Positions 1-6,278 of a DNA stretch of 7,330 bases are shown in pieces. The DNA lies in NCBI GenBank assembly GCA_003696125.1, contig RFHZ01000876.1, positions 1 through 7,330 on the forward strand, given 5' to 3'. How positions within the stretch are numbered: position 1 is the stretch's first letter; each line of letters begins with the position of its first letter. This DNA comes from Nitrospinota bacterium. GTDB lineage: Bacteria; Tectomicrobia; Entotheonellia; J063. A program made the translations under genes and the position numbers. Under the pieces are notes generated by a model. That model did no database searches and had not been told where the DNA came from. It was given only the letters and a program-made list of their open reading frames with translations.

Positions 1-28
1 ATTCCCTGGCACACAGAATCCTCAAGGG

Positions 29-1450
29 TCAGCCACGGGTGCCGAGCTGTTGCACGATCCTCTTAAAGAGATCTCCCCGTTCCATGAAATTTTGGAACTG
101 GTCGTAACTGGCACAGGCGGGTGAGAGGAGGACGATGTCACCAGGTTTCGCCTTTTTCCAGGCCTGCTGCACCGCGGCAGGGAGATCAGGACAGAAGGTG
201 ATCTCTGCTGTGCTCTCCCCTCCAACCTCTTTTTTCCCTTCTTCGATGGCTCTGGCGATATGCGAGGCACTCTTCCCGATGAGGAAAGCCTCTTTGACCC
301 GGCGGGCAATCACCCTCCCTAACCGATCAAAGGGGATCCCCTTGTCGTACCCCCCGGCGATGAGGAGGATCGGTTCAGAGAAGGCTTCCAAAGCAGCCAG
401 GGTGGCCTGAGGGGTGGTGGCGATCGAATCGTTGTAGAACCGCACCCCTTCCCTGACGGCAACCAATTCCAGTCGATGGGGAACAGGGGTAAAGTTCTGA
501 ATAATGGGGCGCATGGTCGCTTCTGCAACGCCACAGGTCTGGGCAATGGCGATGGCGGCAGCCACGTTGGCAATATTATGCCTTCCCAGCAAGGGGATGT
601 CTTCTAAGGTGCAGACCCTCTCCTTTTGCTTGCCCAGGGTGCTGACCAGCCAGTTCCCCTCCACGTACACCCCTCTGTCCAGCGGCTTCTCCACACTGAA
701 GTAGATCTGCCGGCCAGGGATACGGGAGGTCAGGGTACGCAGGATCGGGTTGTCCGCATTGATAATCGCCCGGTCTTCCGGTCTTTGGTAGCGAAAGATC
801 CCCATCTTGGCTTCGATATAGTTCTCCATGCTACGATGGCGATCGAGATGATTGGGGAAGATGTTGAGCAGGGCAGCGATAGGGGGACTCTGTTCCATTG
901 CCTGCAGATCCTCGAGCTGAAAGCTGGAAAGCTCCAGGATGACGAGATCATCCTGGCGTATCTTATCCAGGTCCAGGAGGAGAGAGCGACCGATATTCCC
1001 GCCCACCCACGTCCGGGGATAGACATGTTTCACCAGGGCACCGGTGAGGCTGGTGGTGGTGGTCTTTCCATGACTGCCGGTGATACCGACGATTGTTCCC
1101 GGGCAGAGCCGGAAGAAGAGGTTCATCTCGGTGTCAATCGGCACCCCTGCTGCTCTGGCCAGGGCGAGATAGGGTGAGTCTTCGGGAATGGCAGGACTGA
1201 TAAAGAGGTAATCAGGAGAGGAAAAATCTTCTTCCCGGTGTTCTCCGAGGACAAAGGTGACCGGGTAGCCGCTTAACTGCCGGATCGAGTCCTGTAGAAC
1301 CTCTGCCGGCTTGAGGTCGGTAATGGTGACATGAGCCCCGGCCTGGCAGAGGAACTTGGCCAGGCCGATGCTTCCTCCAAAGCTTCCCAGTCCCATGATG
1401 GTCACTCTTTTCTGTCTGTATCGCTGCAGTGCACTGGCCAGTGGTTCCAC
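29..1450 (-). CDS. murD: UDP-N-acetylmuramoylalanine--D-glutamate ligase (MurD)
   Basis: Cytoplasmic Mur ligase that adds D-glutamate to UDP-MurNAc-L-Ala using ATP, in peptidoglycan precursor synthesis. The protein has 473 residues, slightly longer than the usual 440-460. An N-terminal Rossmann-type UDP-binding domain (about 16-110) opens with the glycine-rich VTIMGLGSFGG. The ATPase domain follows, with P-loop GITGSHGKTTTTS (122-134), ELSSFQL (173-179), NHLDRH (200-205), the probable carbamylated Lys215 in YIEAKMGIF, and GRHNIAN (289-295). The C-terminal domain has HRLE (325-328), YNDSIATTP (339-347), Lys370 in AGGYDKG, and SPACASYDQFQNFMERGD (443-460). By remembered alignment to E. coli MurD, the D-Glu contacts Thr321, Lys348, Ser415 and Phe422 match Thr345, Lys370, Ser448 and Phe455. 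The P-loop reads HGKTTTT where many MurDs have NGKST, and Ile343 replaces a common Lys. The GTG start is chosen because an AGGAG lies 4 nt upstream and the next Met (19) falls inside the nucleotide-binding strand. It is first in a leftward unit. Confidence 0.95.
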   Translation of the reverse strand: MEPLASALQRYRQKRVTIMGLGSFGGSIGLAKFLCQAGAHVTITDLKPAEVLQDSIRQLSGYPVTFVLGEHREEDFSSPDYLFISPAIPEDSPYLALARAAGVPIDTEMNLFFRLCPGTIVGITGSHGKTTTTSLTGALVKHVYPRTWVGGNIGRSLLLDLDKIRQDDLVILELSSFQLEDLQAMEQSPPIAALLNIFPNHLDRHRSMENYIEAKMGIFRYQRPEDRAIINADNPILRTLTSRIPGRQIYFSVEKPLDRGVYVEGNWLVSTLGKQKERVCTLEDIPLLGRHNIANVAAAIAIAQTCGVAEATMRPIIQNFTPVPHRLELVAVREGVRFYNDSIATTPQATLAALEAFSEPILLIAGGYDKGIPFDRLGRVIARRVKEAFLIGKSASHIARAIEEGKKEVGGESTAEITFCPDLPAAVQQAWKKAKPGDIVLLSPACASYDQFQNFMERGDLFKRIVQQLGTRG

Positions 1451-1532
1451 TTCTCTCCTCTTCTCCCTCGACGTGATAGGCTCTCTGTCCCCGTTTTCCC
1501 GGGCAGGTGTCCGGTAATTTATGATTATTTAG

Positions 1533-1561
1533 TTGACAGAAGCGACAAAAAATGCTAGGGT
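1533..1561 (+). promoter_or_regulatory. Predicted sigma70-type promoter for the membrane protein-tgt unit
   Basis: A perfect -35 TTGACA (1533-1538) is separated by 17 nt from TAGGGT (1556-1561), preceded by an extended -10 TGC (1553-1555). Transcription would start near 1568, leaving a leader of about 180 nt before the ATG at 1748. The spacing and -35 are ideal; the -10 keeps only the key T, A and final T. It faces the murD promoter at 1616-1644. Confidence 0.6.
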
Positions 1562-1595
1562 ACAAGAGAGGATATATGTGAATTTTTTGTACCCG

Positions 1596-1614
1596 GCTTT
1601 CAGTTTTTGAAAGC
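1596..1614. other. Perfect 7-bp hairpin between facing promoters
   Basis: GCTTTCA (1596-1602) and TGAAAGC (1608-1614) are exact inverted repeats around a 5-nt loop. Neither side is directly followed by a convincing U-tract, so I do not call it a terminator. It lies in the stretch that both predicted primary transcripts would contain, next to the -10 of the murD promoter. It could be an operator or a 5'-end RNA stem; the function is not shown by the sequence. Confidence 0.4.
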
Positions 1615-1615
1615 A

Positions 1616-1644
1616 AGCATAGCACGTTTTTTCGGAAATGACAA
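1616..1644 (-). promoter_or_regulatory. Predicted sigma70-type promoter for murD
   Basis: Read on the minus strand: TTGTCA (1644-1639), a 17-nt spacer ending in the extended -10 TGC, then TATGCT (1621-1616). The start would be near 1609, giving a murD leader of about 160 nt. The -35 matches the consensus at five of six positions and the -10 at four, with optimal spacing. Confidence 0.55.
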
Positions 1645-1747
1645 TCGGAGAGAGGGGAAGGTTTTCAGCAGACAGGGGTATGCTTGGGCAGGGAGAACGA
1701 GGTTTCCTTGTCGCACATGAGATAAGTTCATAGAAAGGGAAGGAGAG

Positions 1748-3046
1748 ATGAAAAAGCTCCTGAACGCCTTCATCATTTCCGCCTTGATCCTGTTCCCCTT
1801 TACCCAACTCGCTGGTGTCCCCACAAGCGCTTCCTTAGGAAACATCCGCTTACAGACTATCCGGGGAGGAGAATACTACTTTCATCTGGCCCTCTTCCTC
1901 CCCCGGCAGACCGCTCCGGTACAGGTAAAGGCCAGGGTACAGGAGCCGGCACAGGTAACGGCATCGTTACGAGGTGGGCGCACCATTTTACTGAAGCTTA
2001 CCGCGTTGACCGATCTGGAAGTGGAGGTAAAAGGACCAGGGTTTCTCCTGAACCGGTTTTACCTGAAGCGTGAACTGGAAGGGTTGGAGAAACAGTGGAG
2101 GGCAAACATCCTCTGGGGAAGATATCTTGAAGCCAAGAAGGCCGGGAAGGGGAAAGAGGTGCTCAAAAACCTCTTTCAGGAGGCACGGGTAGCCTATCAG
2201 GAACTCGAGCCCTATCAGCCCGGCTATGCGAAGGGGGCATTGCGAGTCCTGGAGAAGGAAGAGAACCGCTTCCTCAAGAAGCTCCTGGTTGCAGAGACCT
2301 CGGTCCCCACTCCACAAGATCAGCCAACGGCAGCAACACCTCCACCTGCCCCTGCACCTGTGGTCCAGGCCAAAGAGGCCACGCCTTCTCCTTCGCCGGT
2401 GGCGGTTACTCCGGCTCCACCCCAGAACGTCACCCCACAACCCGAACAGCCCGCTCCTCTCCCTTCTTCTCTGGAGGAGGTGATACTGGAGAGGGAGGTG
2501 CGGAGTCTGAAGGAACATCTGGCTACCCTGCGCGGAGAGATGGAGGACCTCCGCGCCTTCCTGGATCAGCCCACTCCCCTCTACAGCGCCTTTACCTCTC
2601 CCCTGTTATGGGATCAGGTAAAAGGCTGGTTTCAGCAAGATCTCTCCCTTTCCCTCCCCTCCCCCCTCTTCCTGTTCAGCCTGGTGGAAGGGGTGCTGGT
2701 GGCCTTACTCATCTTTGCTCTGCTCTATCTCCTCATGGGCCGGCGTTTCCTGCCTGCCGGGGAGGTGGCGGCTGGCTATCCGATGGCTCCGCAGGAGACG
2801 GTAGAGGACCCTTTCCCTGCGGTGGTCCGCGATTGGGAAAGATTCCGGACCCAGGTACAGCAGCGGTTTTTGTCGCAAGAGCGGCAGTTACGCATACTGG
2901 CCAGAGCTGCCCAGCAGATGCGGAAGAACCTGGAAGAGATCCGGAGCGAGTTGACCACCATGCAGGGGAATTTCGGTGAACATAGCCGGGAGATCGAACA
3001 CCTGAAGAAATTTCTCTCCTCCTCTCCGACAGAGACCCCTGAATAG
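1748..3046 (+). CDS. Signal-peptide, single-span membrane protein with coiled coils, unknown function
   Basis: I do not recognise a named family. The 432 residues split into clear parts. Residues 1-28 are a signal peptide (MKK, hydrophobic core, then PTSAS). Residues 30-110 are rich in alternating hydrophobic strand-like segments. Residues 110-182 are charged and helical. Residues 185-240 are a low-complexity Pro/Ala/Thr linker. Residues 241-273 form a heptad-like coiled coil (LEEVILEREVRSLKEHL). A membrane span lies at about 305-330, followed by GRR. The C-terminal tail (about 340-432) is highly charged and coiled-coil-like. The predicted topology is N-terminal part outside, tail in the cytoplasm. 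The ATG is supported by AAGGAG just upstream (short 2-nt spacing, with GGGAAGG further back) and by the signal peptide beginning there. The stop TAG abuts the tgt ATG, so the two genes are almost certainly co-transcribed. A cell-envelope or septum-scaffold role is possible but is only a guess from architecture. Confidence 0.85.
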   Translation: MKKLLNAFIISALILFPFTQLAGVPTSASLGNIRLQTIRGGEYYFHLALFLPRQTAPVQVKARVQEPAQVTASLRGGRTILLKLTALTDLEVEVKGPGFLLNRFYLKRELEGLEKQWRANILWGRYLEAKKAGKGKEVLKNLFQEARVAYQELEPYQPGYAKGALRVLEKEENRFLKKLLVAETSVPTPQDQPTAATPPPAPAPVVQAKEATPSPSPVAVTPAPPQNVTPQPEQPAPLPSSLEEVILEREVRSLKEHLATLRGEMEDLRAFLDQPTPLYSAFTSPLLWDQVKGWFQQDLSLSLPSPLFLFSLVEGVLVALLIFALLYLLMGRRFLPAGEVAAGYPMAPQETVEDPFPAVVRDWERFRTQVQQRFLSQERQLRILARAAQQMRKNLEEIRSELTTMQGNFGEHSREIEHLKKFLSSSPTETPE

Positions 3047-4231
3047 ATGCCTGCTCCCTTTTCCTTCCAGGTCACTGCCCGCTGTCCACAGACCCAGGGG
3101 AGAGCAGGGTATTTACAGACACCGCACGGCATCATCCATACCCCGGCTTTCATGCCTGTGGGCACCCAGGCTACGGTGAAAGCCCTGACGCCGGATGAAC
3201 TGCGGGAAATGGGGGCAGAGATCGTGCTGGCCAATACCTACCATCTCTACCTGCGGCCGGGACCCGAGGTGATCCAGGCGGCCGGAGGATTACACCGTTT
3301 CATGCAGTGGCATGCTCCCCTGTTGACCGACAGTGGAGGCTATCAGGTCTTTAGCCTCAGCCACCAGCGCAAGATCGATGAGGAGGGGGTCACCTTCCGT
3401 TCCCACCTGGACGGGAGTCTTCACATGCTCTCGCCGGAGAAGGTCATTGCCATACAGGAGGCACTGGGGGCAGACATCATCATGCCGCTCGATGAATGCA
3501 CCCCCTATCCCAGCGATCATGCCTATAACCAGCAGGCCTTACAGAGGACGCATCGCTGGGCAGAGCGTTCTCTGGCTGCCCATACCCGGAACGATCAGCT
3601 CCTCTTCGCCATTGTGCAGGGAGGCACTTTCCCTGATCTCCGCCGGGAGAGCGCCTCTTTCTTGCGGGAACTCGATTTCCCCGGCTATGCGGTGGGGGGA
3701 TTGAGTGTGGGAGAACCGAAGGAGGTCATGAACGAGATCCTCGACCTGACGGTTCCCCTTCTTCCTGCCGAAAAACCCCGCTACCTCATGGGAGTCGGTT
3801 CTCCAGAGGATCTGGTTGAGGGGGTGGCGCGGGGTATCGATCTCTTTGACTGCGTGCTGCCCACCCGGATTGCCCGTAACGGTGCCTTTCTGGTGCGTAC
3901 CGGCCGACTCAATATCCGCAATGCCCGGTACAAGAAGGACTTTGGACCGGTGGAGGAGGGATGCCAGTGCTACACCTGCCGTACCTTTAGCCGGGCTTAC
4001 CTGCGCCATCTGTTCAAAGCAGAGGAACTCCTCGCCTACCGGCTGGCCACCATCCACAACCTCTTTTTTCTCCTGCAACTGATGCGTGAGATCCGCACGG
4101 CGATTCTGGAGGGGAGGTTTGCCGCTTTTCGTACCACCTTTCTCAACGAATTCACCCCCATCCCTCACGCGGTACGCCAGGCGAATCGAGAGGCGAGACG
4201 ACGCAGCCTTCTCCGGCAACGGGAAAGATAA
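3047..4231 (+). CDS. tgt: tRNA-guanine(34) transglycosylase (TGT, queuosine biosynthesis)
   Basis: Cytoplasmic enzyme that swaps guanine at the wobble position of tRNAs with GUN anticodons (Asp, Asn, His, Tyr) for preQ1, on the way to queuosine. The 394 residues form the expected TIM-barrel protein at near-usual family length. Key sites are visible: [10 protein letters not shown] (95-104, Asp95), DECTPYP (149-155), QGG (191-193), GGLSVGE (217-223), [13 protein letters not shown] (267-279, with Asp268 matching the catalytic nucleophile of the Zymomonas enzyme), and the zinc ligands Cys306, Cys308, Cys311 and His337. Cys151 in DEC is the bacterial preQ1-type residue; eukaryotic enzymes have Val there. 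The ATG directly follows the TAG of the preceding gene and has no good Shine-Dalgarno site, which suggests translational coupling. The usual yajC-secD-secF neighbours of many tgt genes are absent. Its TAA stop merges into the A-run beside the terminator hairpin. Confidence 0.97.
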   Translation: MPAPFSFQVTARCPQTQGRAGYLQTPHGIIHTPAFMPVGTQATVKALTPDELREMGAEIVLANTYHLYLRPGPEVIQAAGGLHRFMQWHAPLLTDSGGYQVFSLSHQRKIDEEGVTFRSHLDGSLHMLSPEKVIAIQEALGADIIMPLDECTPYPSDHAYNQQALQRTHRWAERSLAAHTRNDQLLFAIVQGGTFPDLRRESASFLRELDFPGYAVGGLSVGEPKEVMNEILDLTVPLLPAEKPRYLMGVGSPEDLVEGVARGIDLFDCVLPTRIARNGAFLVRTGRLNIRNARYKKDFGPVEEGCQCYTCRTFSRAYLRHLFKAEELLAYRLATIHNLFFLLQLMREIRTAILEGRFAAFRTTFLNEFTPIPHAVRQANREARRRSLLRQRER

Positions 4232-4265
4232 AAAAGAGCCAGGTCCTGGTAGAGGACCTGGCTCT
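4230..4265 (-). terminator. Rho-independent terminator of the ABC ATPase gene
   Basis: A perfect 13-bp stem (4235-4247 with 4253-4265) encloses a 5-nt loop. On the minus strand it is followed by six U residues (plus-strand A-run 4230-4235). It sits 25 bases past the stop of the leftward ATPase gene. On the plus strand the hairpin is followed by TCGGGTGCGG, not a U-tract, so for tgt it would act at most as a weak terminator or a 3'-end stabiliser. The tgt stop codon lies in the A-run. Confidence 0.88.
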
Positions 4266-4290
4266 CGGGTGCGGGGAGGTTCCTGCAGGG

Positions 4291-5397
4291 TTACGGCTGT
4301 ACGATGTTGCGCTCTGTATCCGCGTCAAAGAGATGGAAGCGGCTCATGTCAAAGTAGGCGGTGACTCTGTTACCAGATTTGGCTTCGGTCTGCGGTTCAA
4401 CCCGGGCGACAAAGGTGTGGTCTCCCCGCGCAAGCTCGATGATGATTTCTGCCCCGAGCGGCTCCACCACTTCGATCTCGGCCTCCACCGTCTGGAACTC
4501 TCTCCCCTTTTCTGTAGGAGGACGGAGGTAGATATCCTCTGGCCGTACTCCGAAGACCACCGCCTTGTCTCGGTAGTGTTCGTACAGATGAGTTCGCTTT
4601 TCCGGGATCTTGATGCGGAAGTCTTTCAGATCGACCCAGAGGGCGTTGTTTTCGGCGATCAATTTGCCCGGGAAGAAGTTCATGGCCGGGCTGCCGATAA
4701 ATCCGGCTACAAACTGGTTGGTAGGGTGGTTATACACCTCCATGGGTGAGCCGACCTGCTGGATAAAGCCGTCTTTCATGACCACGATACGGTCGCCCAT
4801 GGTCATCGCTTCCACCTGATCGTGCGTCACGTAGATCATGGTCGCCTCGAGCTGGTCGTGGAGCTTGATCAACTCGCTACGCATCTGCACACGGAGCTTG
4901 GCATCCAGGTTAGAGAGCGGTTCGTCGAACAAAAAGACCTCCGGTTCACGCACGATGGCCCGCCCCACGGCCACACGCTGTCGCTGTCCACCGGATAACT
5001 GCTTGGGTTTGCGATCCAGCAGATCACTGATGCCGAGGATCTGGGCCGCCCTCTTGACCCGCCGGTCGATCTCGTCCTTGGGGGTCTTGCGGAGCTTCAG
5101 TCCAAAAGCCATGTTCTTGTACACGTTCATGTGCGGGTAGAGGGCATAGTTCTGGAAGACCATGGCGATGTTGCGGTCTTTGGGAGGAACATCGTTCACC
5201 ACCCGGTCCCCGATCAGGATGGTCCCGTCCGTAATCTCCTCCAAGCCGGCGATCATCCGCAGGGTGGTTGTCTTCCCACATCCGGACGGCCCGACGAGAA
5301 CCACAAACTCCTTGTCCTGGATCTCGAGGTTAATTCTGTTCACCGCCACCACTTTGTCAAACCTCTTGGTGAGGTTCTGCAAGGTAACTTGAGCCAT
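4291..5397 (-). CDS. ugpC: ABC transporter ATP-binding protein, UgpC/MsmX/MalK family
   Basis: Cytoplasmic ATPase subunit that powers a CUT1-type importer for sugars, oligosaccharides or glycerol-3-phosphate. The 368 residues are the typical length. The ATPase domain has Walker A GPSGCGKTT (36-44), Q-loop Gln82 in FQNYALYPHM, signature LSGGQRQR (134-141), Walker B VFLFDEP (154-160), D-loop SNLDA (162-166) and switch His192 in YVTHDQ. The C-terminal regulatory/TOBE domain (about 235-368) includes FGVRPEDI (282-289), as in MalK and UgpC. The ATG at 5397 has an AAGGAG (5410-5405) with a 7-nt spacer. No permease or solute-binding gene lies on either side, so it is probably a stand-alone ATPase shared by several importers, as MsmX is in Bacillus; this is inference, and the substrate cannot be told from sequence. 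It ends at a strong terminator and has two promoter candidates upstream. Confidence 0.95.
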   Translation of the reverse strand: MAQVTLQNLTKRFDKVVAVNRINLEIQDKEFVVLVGPSGCGKTTTLRMIAGLEEITDGTILIGDRVVNDVPPKDRNIAMVFQNYALYPHMNVYKNMAFGLKLRKTPKDEIDRRVKRAAQILGISDLLDRKPKQLSGGQRQRVAVGRAIVREPEVFLFDEPLSNLDAKLRVQMRSELIKLHDQLEATMIYVTHDQVEAMTMGDRIVVMKDGFIQQVGSPMEVYNHPTNQFVAGFIGSPAMNFFPGKLIAENNALWVDLKDFRIKIPEKRTHLYEHYRDKAVVFGVRPEDIYLRPPTEKGREFQTVEAEIEVVEPLGAEIIIELARGDHTFVARVEPQTEAKSGNRVTAYFDMSRFHLFDADTERNIVQP

Positions 5398-5548
5398 TGC
5401 ACTACTCCTTTTCCATTACGCTAAAGCTTCCTCCAACCGTTCGTATTTGCGTGTGAATGCTCCCTTCTCCTTATATACAAACGGATAACTCCTCCCCTTT
5501 TCCCGACCCGCCTCCTTGTGCGGGGAAAATGGTCTGGAGCCTGCTGGC
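5398..5548 (-). other. 5' leader of the ABC ATPase gene
   Basis: The stretch between the proximal promoter candidate and the ATPase start has no supported gene. It contains the ATPase Shine-Dalgarno site (5405-5410) and a second perfect AAGGAGG (minus strand, 5517-5511) that has no start codon at a usable distance. That site lies largely in the loop of a small 5-bp stem (5507-5511 with 5520-5524). I recognise no known riboswitch class. Confidence 0.4.
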
Positions 5549-5564
5549 GTATAACCTATTATAC
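5549..5564. promoter_or_regulatory. 16-bp palindrome overlapping the proximal ATPase promoter, candidate operator
   Basis: GTATAA (5549-5554) and TTATAC (5559-5564) are perfect inverted repeats around CCTA. The right arm contains most of the -10 hexamer of the minus-strand promoter at 5558-5586, and the left arm covers the expected start site. A dimeric repressor could bind here. Because the arms are TATA-like, part of the symmetry may come from the -10 box itself. Confidence 0.4.
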
Positions 5565-5586
5565 CACAGGTAGTTATGATTGTATA
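5558..5586 (-). promoter_or_regulatory. Proximal promoter candidate for the ABC ATPase gene
   Basis: On the minus strand: TATACA (5586-5581), 17 nt, then a perfect TATAAT (5563-5558) preceded by extended -10 TGG. The -35 matches at four of six positions. Transcription would start near 5551, about 150 nt before the ATG. Confidence 0.55.
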
Positions 5587-5614
5587 GCCCCTCCCTATCA
5601 CCCAAACACACGCT

Positions 5615-5643
5615 ATTATCTCCACAAAATCTCCTTTTGTCAA
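5615..5643 (-). promoter_or_regulatory. Distal promoter candidate for the ABC ATPase gene
   Basis: On the minus strand: a perfect TTGACA (5643-5638), a 17-nt spacer, then GATAAT (5620-5615, five of six). An A5T5 tract (5664-5655) just upstream of the -35 resembles an UP element. The start would be near 5608, giving a leader of about 210 nt that runs through the proximal promoter. This is the best consensus match in the window. Confidence 0.65.
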
Positions 5644-5659
5644 TAAGGAAATGCAAAAA

Positions 5660-5699
5660 TTTTTCCTTTTTTCCCCTTTCCACCCCTTTTCCCCTTGGG
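5660..5699. repeat. Polypyrimidine/polypurine tract between divergent promoters
   Basis: The plus strand is almost purely T and C, in alternating runs of T3-6 and C2-4, so the minus strand shows repeated GGGGAAAA-like units. It sits between the distal ATPase promoter and the yqeY promoter candidate and contains no supported gene. Such tracts can bend DNA or take unusual structures; nothing here proves a role. Confidence 0.5.
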
Positions 5700-5723
5700 G
5701 GCAGGAAAAAGAAGCGACACCGA

Positions 5724-5752
5724 TTGACTTTTGACCGGCTTTTCGTTACCTT
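5724..5752 (+). promoter_or_regulatory. Weak promoter candidate for yqeY
   Basis: TTGACT (5724-5729) is followed after 17 nt by TACCTT (5747-5752). A second TTGACC starts 7 nt later (5731-5736), and a better -10, TATAAC (5757-5762), lies 20 nt beyond it. No combination has both good boxes and ideal spacing, so the exact promoter is uncertain. A start in this area would leave a leader of about 45-55 nt. Confidence 0.35.
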
Positions 5753-5810
5753 TTTCTATAACCGTTTGGGAAAGGGAGTCCTGGCGGATGAGAATAGAGG
5801 GAGGAGAGCG

Positions 5811-6263
5811 ATGTCACTCAAGACCAGAATCCACCAAGACCTGGTGGCAGCGATGAAGGCAAAGGATGAGCGGCGGGTCTGGACGCTCCGTACCGTGTGG
5901 AGTGCCATTCAGGTGGAGGAGAAGAAGAAAGGGGACGAGGCTACCGATGCGGTGGTCTTGCGGGTGCTCTCAACGCTGCTCAAGCAACGGAAAGAGGCGG
6001 CAGAACAATTCCAGGCTGGACACCGGAGCGATCTGGTAGAGAAAGAGCTGGCTGAAGCGGCGATCATCGAGGAGTATCTCCCTCCCCCCCTGAGTGAAGA
6101 GGAGTTACGAGCCGAGATCCGCGCCGTTATCGCGGAGACAGGAGGGAGAAAGCTGGGCCAGATCATGCCCGTAATCATGCAACGGGTCGCCGGGAGGGCA
6201 GAGGGGAAGGTGGTGAATGCCCTGGTACAGCAAGAACTGGCCCGGATCCAGCAGCAAGATTGA
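5811..6263 (+). CDS. yqeY: GatB/YqeY domain-containing protein
   Basis: This is a YqeY-family protein of 150 residues, the normal length. The family shares the C-terminal helical domain of GatB, the tRNA-binding subunit of the Glu-tRNA(Gln)/Asp-tRNA(Asn) amidotransferase, but stand-alone YqeY has no firmly established function. Family signatures are visible: MSLKxRIxxDLxxAMKAKDERR (1-22), a helix ending in LKQRKEAAEQFQAG (57-70), DLVEKELAEAAIIEEYLPPPLSEEEL (74-99), and the tail motif VAGRAEGKVVNALVQQEL (126-143). The ATG at 5811 is fixed by GGAGG (5800-5804) with a 6-nt spacer and by the family N-terminus. The frame is open upstream to a TTG at 5580, but that part crosses the promoter region and has no family similarity. 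The aminotransferase gene follows after 15 nt, so they probably form an operon. The rpsU and dnaG neighbours seen in many genomes are not here. Confidence 0.93.
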   Translation: MSLKTRIHQDLVAAMKAKDERRVWTLRTVWSAIQVEEKKKGDEATDAVVLRVLSTLLKQRKEAAEQFQAGHRSDLVEKELAEAAIIEEYLPPPLSEEELRAEIRAVIAETGGRKLGQIMPVIMQRVAGRAEGKVVNALVQQELARIQQQD

Positions 6264-6278
6264 ACAGGGAGAAGACCC

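Noticed and set aside
626-1177. 183-codon plus-strand open frame opposite murD
   Set aside because: It lies fully antisense to well-conserved murD sequence, has no recognisable motif or ribosome site, and its composition is what the murD codons would give by chance.
1212-1625. Minus-strand open frame overlapping the start of murD
   Set aside because: It spans the promoter region and then reads murD in the wrong frame (Arg/Gly/His-rich), with no homology visible.
1562-1747. Riboswitch or small RNA in the leader of the membrane-protein gene
   Set aside because: Only small stems (1596-1614 and 1697-1711) were found, and no known riboswitch core motif could be recognised.
2226-2518. Arg-, Leu- and Pro-rich open frames inside the membrane-protein gene, on both strands
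   Set aside because: They are shadows of the GC-rich Pro/Ala linker; the main frame has a signal peptide, membrane span and coiled coils.
3539-4219. 226-codon minus-strand open frame opposite tgt
   Set aside because: It is antisense to catalytic and zinc-binding motifs of tgt, with no family features of its own.
5416-5643. Possible 75-codon leader peptide before the ABC ATPase
   Set aside because: Its frame begins inside the distal promoter -35 and crosses both promoter candidates. Only its last 20 or so residues look protein-like, and they have no in-frame start with a ribosome site.
5580-5810. N-terminal extension of yqeY from an upstream TTG
   Set aside because: The extra 77 residues run through the promoter and polypyrimidine region and lack family similarity; the ATG at 5811 has an excellent Shine-Dalgarno site.
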